Of a stretch of 64,000 nt of DNA, positions 60,443 to 64,000 are shown in pieces (position 1 is the stretch's first letter; each line of letters begins with the position of its first letter). Both the position numbers and the translations under genes were made by a program. The notes beneath the pieces were generated by a model. It did not search any database. It saw nothing but the letters and a program-made list of their open reading frames with translations, and was not told the DNA's origin. Source of the stretch: Tissierellia bacterium. GTDB taxonomy: Bacteria; Bacillota; Clostridia; Tissierellales; Peptoniphilaceae. The stretch lies in NCBI GenBank assembly GCA_030532305.1, contig JAUNLJ010000008.1, positions 1 through 64,000 of the forward strand. Reading direction: 5' to 3'.

Positions 60443-61825
60443 TTATTTTAAGAGGTGCTTGTATTCTTCAGGAGAGGTCCGAATCCGTTCAGGATCGCCA
60501 AAGAAGTCGTTGGTCAACTTAACAACCACAGTGGATAGGCCGATAACCCCGATCAAGTTGGGGAAGGCCATTAGGCCGTTTAGGATGTCGGCAAGTAGCC
60601 AAGCAGTGTCTAGCTGAGCCACGCAACCTACAAAGACAAAGATAATAAAGATGATCCGGTAGGGAAGGCCAGACTTGGCTCCAAGGAGGTAGCGGATGGA
60701 AGTTTCTCCATAGTATTCCCAGCCGAGAATAGTGGAGAAGGCAAAGAGCACTAGGCCTAGGGTGACAATCCATTCTCCGTGGCTAATGGAGGCCCCAAAG
60801 GCGGTGGCAGATAGGATAGATGCATCGGCATCGGGAGAAAGTAGGCCAGAAGTTAAAATAACAAGGGAGGTAATGGTACAAACAAGAATTGTGTCAATGA
60901 AAACTTCGAAGACACCCCACATCCCTTGACGGCAGGGGTGGTCAGTGGTGGCACTGGCTTGGGCAATAGGAGAAGAACCTAGACCGGCTTCGTTAGTAAA
61001 GACCCCCCTACTAACCCCAGCCCGGATGGTTTGCATAAGGCCGACACCAATAAAGCCCCCGGCAGCAGCCTTGGCAGAGAAGGCGCTGGAGAAGATGGCT
61101 CCAAAGGCACCGGGTACCTTACTTCCGTTAAGAACAAGAATAATAATACCTGCAATAAGATAAAGGGCGGCCATAAAAGGAACGAGTTTTTCAGTAACAC
61201 TGGCAATAGACTTGAGCCCACCCATAACCACGAAGGCGACAAGAATGGTTAGGATGGCGCCAACCACCATTTTATTGACACCAAAGCTGGCGTTTAGGAC
61301 ACCGGCAATGGCATTGGCTTGAACAGTGTTGCCTATACCAAAGGTGGCAATGGCGGCAAGGAAGGCAAAGAGTTTACCTAGCCAGGCTAGATTTAGTCCC
61401 TTGTCTATGTAGTACATAGGACCCCCGGCCCATTGGCCTTCAGAGTTTCTTTCCCGGTAGGCAACAGACAGAGTAACCTCTGCGTACTTGGTAGCCATCC
61501 CGAAGAAGGCGGCGATCCACATCCAGAAGATAGCGCCAGGTCCTCCGGCAATAAGGGCCGTGGCAACCCCAACGATATTTCCTGTTCCTACAGTGGCGGC
61601 AAGGGCTGTGGACACAGCTTGGAAGGGTGTAACGGCCCCTTCTTCAGCCTCTGTTTTTGAAAACATCTTGAGGAAGGTGTTCTTAAGGATGTAAATAAAC
61701 TTACGAATTTGCAACCCCTTTAGGCGGGTAGTCATGATGATACCGGCACCAACAAGGAGAACTAGTAGGGGAATACCCCAGACAAGGGCATCGAGCTTGC
61801 TAAGAATTTCTTGGATGTTATTCAC
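60443..61825 (-). CDS. Alanine/glycine:cation symporter (AGCS family)
   Basis: 460 residues with about 10-11 membrane helices. Family signatures: ALAATVGTGNIVGVATALIAGGPGA-type block near 75-100, WAGGPMYYIDKGL near 130, and the later FTNEAGLGSSPIAQASA segment. Imports alanine or glycine with sodium or protons. Glycine uptake would feed the glycine cleavage operon at 16-23 kb. Codon use leans to highly expressed choices. A perfect 23-base palindrome lies about 20 bases upstream of its start, and a TACATTATATT -10-like region lies beyond it. Confidence 0.94.
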   Translation of the reverse strand: MNNIQEILSKLDALVWGIPLLVLLVGAGIIMTTRLKGLQIRKFIYILKNTFLKMFSKTEAEEGAVTPFQAVSTALAATVGTGNIVGVATALIAGGPGAIFWMWIAAFFGMATKYAEVTLSVAYRERNSEGQWAGGPMYYIDKGLNLAWLGKLFAFLAAIATFGIGNTVQANAIAGVLNASFGVNKMVVGAILTILVAFVVMGGLKSIASVTEKLVPFMAALYLIAGIIILVLNGSKVPGAFGAIFSSAFSAKAAAGGFIGVGLMQTIRAGVSRGVFTNEAGLGSSPIAQASATTDHPCRQGMWGVFEVFIDTILVCTITSLVILTSGLLSPDADASILSATAFGASISHGEWIVTLGLVLFAFSTILGWEYYGETSIRYLLGAKSGLPYRIIFIIFVFVGCVAQLDTAWLLADILNGLMAFPNLIGVIGLSTVVVKLTNDFFGDPERIRTSPEEYKHLLK

Positions 61826-61845
61826 AATAAGTCTCCCTTCTTGTC

Positions 61846-61868
61846 TTAGTTTATTATTAATAAACTAA
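61846..61868. repeat. Perfect 23-base palindrome upstream of the AGCS gene
   Basis: Arms TTAGTTTATTA and TAATAAACTAA are separated by a single T. It lies in the untranslated leader of the minus-strand symporter gene and could be a repressor site or an RNA hairpin. Confidence 0.7.
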
Positions 61869-62379
61869 AAAACATTAATATAATGTAGCAGATTCAGTAT
61901 ATCACTGTATTGAACAAAAGGCAAAGGATTTCTTTAAGGAGGAAAAGCATAAAAGGAGAGGGGTTGATTTATTTTATAGGGATAAAAGAGACCAAGTAAG
62001 GTAAATATATTGAAAACCTTCAATCAAAAGACATTTTAAATTTGAAGTCACCTATTTTATTTATTTTGGGAAAGGGTTTTTATTTTAGAAAACTGGAATT
62101 AAAAATAAAATCAAGCCCCCTAGTTTACAGACCTAAGGTGATTTTTTTGGTCTCTGTCTAAGAAAAAGAAAGAGAAAAATTTTATTTGTTCCTAGTTTAA
62201 AAGAGCCTACTCGTCTTTAGAATAAAGCCTAATTATTTTGCTTTTATTTGGAAGTCGTCAAATTAAAGAAAAGAATTTGTAAAGGGGCCGGGAGAAAAAC
62301 CGGGTCCCTAGAAAAGGGGAGGGGGAAAAAAGGACCCTAGTAAAAAGGGGCAAAGGATTTCCCTTTGGGTCCAGCCCAT

Positions 62380-62412
62380 AAAAAAAGCCGGAGCCCGGCT
62401 CCGACTTTTTTT
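62380..62412. terminator. Terminator of the DUF3783 gene
   Basis: AAAAAAGCCGGAGC pairs with GCTCCGACTTTTTTT across CCG; T-runs on both strands. Confidence 0.8.
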
Positions 62413-62415
62413 CCT

Positions 62416-62979
62416 TTACTTGTCGTATTTTTCCAGGGCCGCCAAAAGGTCTAGGTGGGCGGCCTTTAGATTATCTAGGGACAGCATGTCCCCCATTTCT
62501 TGCAAGGCTTGGATGGTCATAAGGGCCTCTTCCACTTGGGGGTCCCTTTCCCTTTCTATAAGGGCCAGGCCTCTTTTTACATCCTTCATCATCCGGGCGT
62601 AGGCAGTCATGACCTGGTGCTCGGCCTCAATATGGCCCACCAGGTAGTTAAAGGTCCAGTCCTTGGAGCTCTTGGTCAGGGTAGCCTTGTGGGGGAAGAT
62701 AAAATTTTGGCTGTGGAGCTGGGCCAGGACTTGGCCTAGGACCTCCCGAGGGGTGTTGACAAAAAGGATCATTTCACTTTCTTCAATCTTGGCAGGGTCC
62801 AGGCTGTCTTGGGAGGGCTCATAACCTTCCAGGCCAGCCAAATAACCCACCTTGTGGTGGACTTCTGAAGGCTTTATTTCCCGGACTTCAATGCCCTGGG
62901 CCTGGGCCTCCTGTCTTAGGGCCTGGTCCTTTACTTCGTTTTCAATTTGATAGATGAGTAGGCGTGCTTGTTCATTCAT
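62416..62979 (-). CDS. DUF3783 family protein
   Basis: 187 residues. The N-terminal part has the DUF3783 layout (RLLIYQIENEVKDQALRQ, GIEVREIKPSEVHHKVGYLAGLEGY, EMILFVNTPREVLGQVLAQLHSQNF, KATLTKSSKDWTFNYLVGHIEAEHQVM). A helical C-terminal extension of about 65 residues follows (MMKDVKRGLALIERERDPQVEEALM, here broken at the window's own punctuation). Function of the family is unknown. The start ATG is at 62977-62979, behind GGAGGAGAATC. Single-gene unit. Confidence 0.82.
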   Translation of the reverse strand: MNEQARLLIYQIENEVKDQALRQEAQAQGIEVREIKPSEVHHKVGYLAGLEGYEPSQDSLDPAKIEESEMILFVNTPREVLGQVLAQLHSQNFIFPHKATLTKSSKDWTFNYLVGHIEAEHQVMTAYARMMKDVKRGLALIERERDPQVEEALMTIQALQEMGDMLSLDNLKAAHLDLLAALEKYDK

Positions 62980-63112
62980 AAGTCAGATTCTCCTCCTAAA
63001 AATAGGTCTTTATTTAAAAGGGGCCTTCCTTTTGGCCCCTAGGGCCCTGGGGCCTAGTTCACATAAAAGTCTATGTATACTTTACCATAAGTTATAAGAA
63101 AAAGTACAGACC

Positions 63113-63162
63113 AAAAGCCCGGGGCCTAAAGGCGCTTTTTTCTACTAGACCCCGGGCTTTTT
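63113..63162. terminator. Bidirectional terminator between two divergent genes
   Basis: AAAAGCCCGGGG pairs with CCCCGGGCTTTTT across a 25-base loop. No gene ends here: the flanking genes start and diverge, so it may insulate them or end a short unannotated transcript. Confidence 0.6.
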
Positions 63163-63225
63163 GTCCCCTTCCTTGCTTAAAAAAGGGCCCTGGTGGGGAT
63201 AAGTATAAAAAGGAGGCGCTAAGCT

Positions 63226-64000
63226 ATGAGTAAGGAAAATCCCTATGACGATTTTAAAATATCCGACCTGGGTGACAGGCTGGCCCGGCTCCAAAGGGTG
63301 GCCCAGGCCATGGACATTCCCATCTTGGTCATTATAGAAGGTTTTGAGTCCTCAGGCCGGGGCCGGCTCATCCGCCACCTGGTCCAAAACCAAAACCCTA
63401 AATATTATGATGTTCAGGTTTTTGACTATCCCAAGGACCCCAAGGGGACCAGCCCCCTGATGAAGCCCTTCTGGCTCCATAGCCCCAAAAAGGGGGACCT
63501 GCAGATCTTTGACCGGTCCTATTATTTTGACTTCTTCAATGACCTGAAGATGAGCCAGGAAGAGGAAGAAGAAAGGGTCCAGACCTATGAGGCCTTTGAA
63601 AAGGCCCTCTATGACGACTACACGGTGGTGGTTAAGTTCTTCCTCAATATCTCCTGGGAGGGCCAGGAAGAAAATATTGATGCCTACCTAGACTGCCACC
63701 GCCGGAGCATCTATGTGGACTGCCTAGACAGCCAGCAAAATAAAAACTATGAGGCCTACAGGAGCCGGTTTGCCCGTCTGATTAACCGGACCAACTTTGC
63801 CTTTGCCCCCTGGTATGTCCTAGATGCAGACCAGGGCAAGGACAGCTCCCGCCAGGCCCTGGGCATTCTTTTAGAAGAGGTTCAAAGGGGGATTGAACGG
63901 GTGGCTGTCAAAAGAGAAGAGGGGGTCCGGATCAAACGGTCCTATAAGCCCCAGGCCTTCCGGCCCCTAGACCAGGTAAACATGGACCTGGCCCTAAGCC
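63226..64000 (+). CDS. PPK2-family polyphosphate:nucleotide phosphotransferase-like protein (partial)
   Basis: Runs off the right edge; 258 codons are visible, all open. ILVIIEGFESSGRGRLIRHL occupies the Walker A position, but Lys is replaced by Arg (SSGRG instead of AAGKG). QIFDRSYYFDFF matches the PPK2 FDRSWYNR block and FAFAPWYVLDAD the APWTVVDAD block. This pattern fits the divergent N-terminal domain of two-domain polyphosphate:AMP phosphotransferases, with the active domain expected beyond the window. The ATG at 63226 follows AAGGAGG. Confidence 0.8.
   Translation, partial: MSKENPYDDFKISDLGDRLARLQRVAQAMDIPILVIIEGFESSGRGRLIRHLVQNQNPKYYDVQVFDYPKDPKGTSPLMKPFWLHSPKKGDLQIFDRSYYFDFFNDLKMSQEEEEERVQTYEAFEKALYDDYTVVVKFFLNISWEGQEENIDAYLDCHRRSIYVDCLDSQQNKNYEAYRSRFARLINRTNFAFAPWYVLDADQGKDSSRQALGILLEEVQRGIERVAVKREEGVRIKRSYKPQAFRPLDQVNMDLALS

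Larger units (their letters stand above)
61826..62415. other. 590-base AT-rich intergenic region
   Basis: Contains the promoter region and palindrome of the AGCS gene (61826-61930) and the terminator of the DUF3783 gene (62380-62412). The middle (61930-62370) is AT-rich with AAGGAGG-like motifs but no open frame beyond about a dozen codons, and no RNA gene was recognised. Confidence 0.6.

Noticed and set aside
1-64000. Mobile element, prophage, rRNA or tRNA genes
   Set aside because: No transposase, integrase, terminal inverted repeat pair, phage structural gene, rRNA core or tRNA cloverleaf was recognised on either strand.

Overview
The window reads as part of the chromosome of an anaerobic, amino-acid-fermenting, low-to-mid GC Firmicute. 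The best guess is family Peptoniphilaceae (Tissierellia). This rests on a glycine cleavage operon, a 2,4-diaminopentanoate dehydrogenase of ornithine fermentation, a glycyl-radical enzyme pair, peptide and alanine uptake, three SLH-anchored S-layer-type surface proteins, strong GGAGG ribosome-binding sites and many hairpin-plus-T terminators. Species cannot be assigned from the sequence alone. No rRNA, tRNA, transposase, integrase or plasmid gene was seen.

Layout. 1-5.0 kb: lipase-like protein, asd and hom (divergent), M55 D-aminopeptidase, tadA. 5.2-8.7 kb: two secreted wall proteins (copper-amine-oxidase-N/glucosaminidase, and a beta-helix SLH protein). 8.8-12.4 kb: a Crp/Fnr regulator divergent from yjjI-yjjW and a small membrane protein. 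12.4-16.3 kb: gamma-glutamyltransferase, a CDF metal exporter with a fused metal-binding domain, and a DUF368 polyprenyl-phosphate transporter. 16.4-23.2 kb: gcvT-gcvH-gcvPA-gcvPB-lpdA-lplA. 23.3-26.8 kb: SLH-CAP protein, Nim-like flavoprotein, murA. 26.9-32.1 kb: complete five-gene peptide ABC importer. 32.2-35.7 kb: small membrane protein, lipid kinase, PaaI thioesterase, exonuclease III, bioY. 35.9-44.5 kb: type I-B (Tneap-like) CRISPR-Cas locus. 44.6-54.5 kb: EamA transporter, SLH/NlpC-P60 protein, HAD phosphatase, ord, HIRAN protein, dinB, second thioesterase, second EamA transporter, D-aminoacylase-like amidohydrolase. 54.6-60.4 kb: a 1795-residue secreted protein of foreign-looking composition. 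60.4-64 kb: AGCS alanine/glycine symporter, DUF3783 protein, and a PPK2-family protein cut by the window edge.

The main biological story is the CRISPR-Cas locus. Its interference genes (cas6, cas8, cas7, cas5, cas3) and cas2 look intact, and the 14-repeat array is nearly perfect. The adaptation genes, however, are collapsed: about 23 codons of the cas4 start run straight into the C-terminal two-thirds of cas1 in another frame. This is an internal deletion that should leave interference working but spacer acquisition dead. Cas5 in this locus also carries a long charged coiled-coil segment. The other system worth attention is the YjjI/YjjW glycyl-radical pair, of unknown substrate, controlled by a divergent Crp/Fnr protein over three tandem 7-mers.

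Metabolically, peptide uptake, peptidases and aminoacylases (M55 peptidase, gamma-glutamyltransferase, D-aminoacylase), alanine/glycine uptake, glycine cleavage and ornithine degradation together describe a peptide- and amino-acid-fermenting lifestyle.
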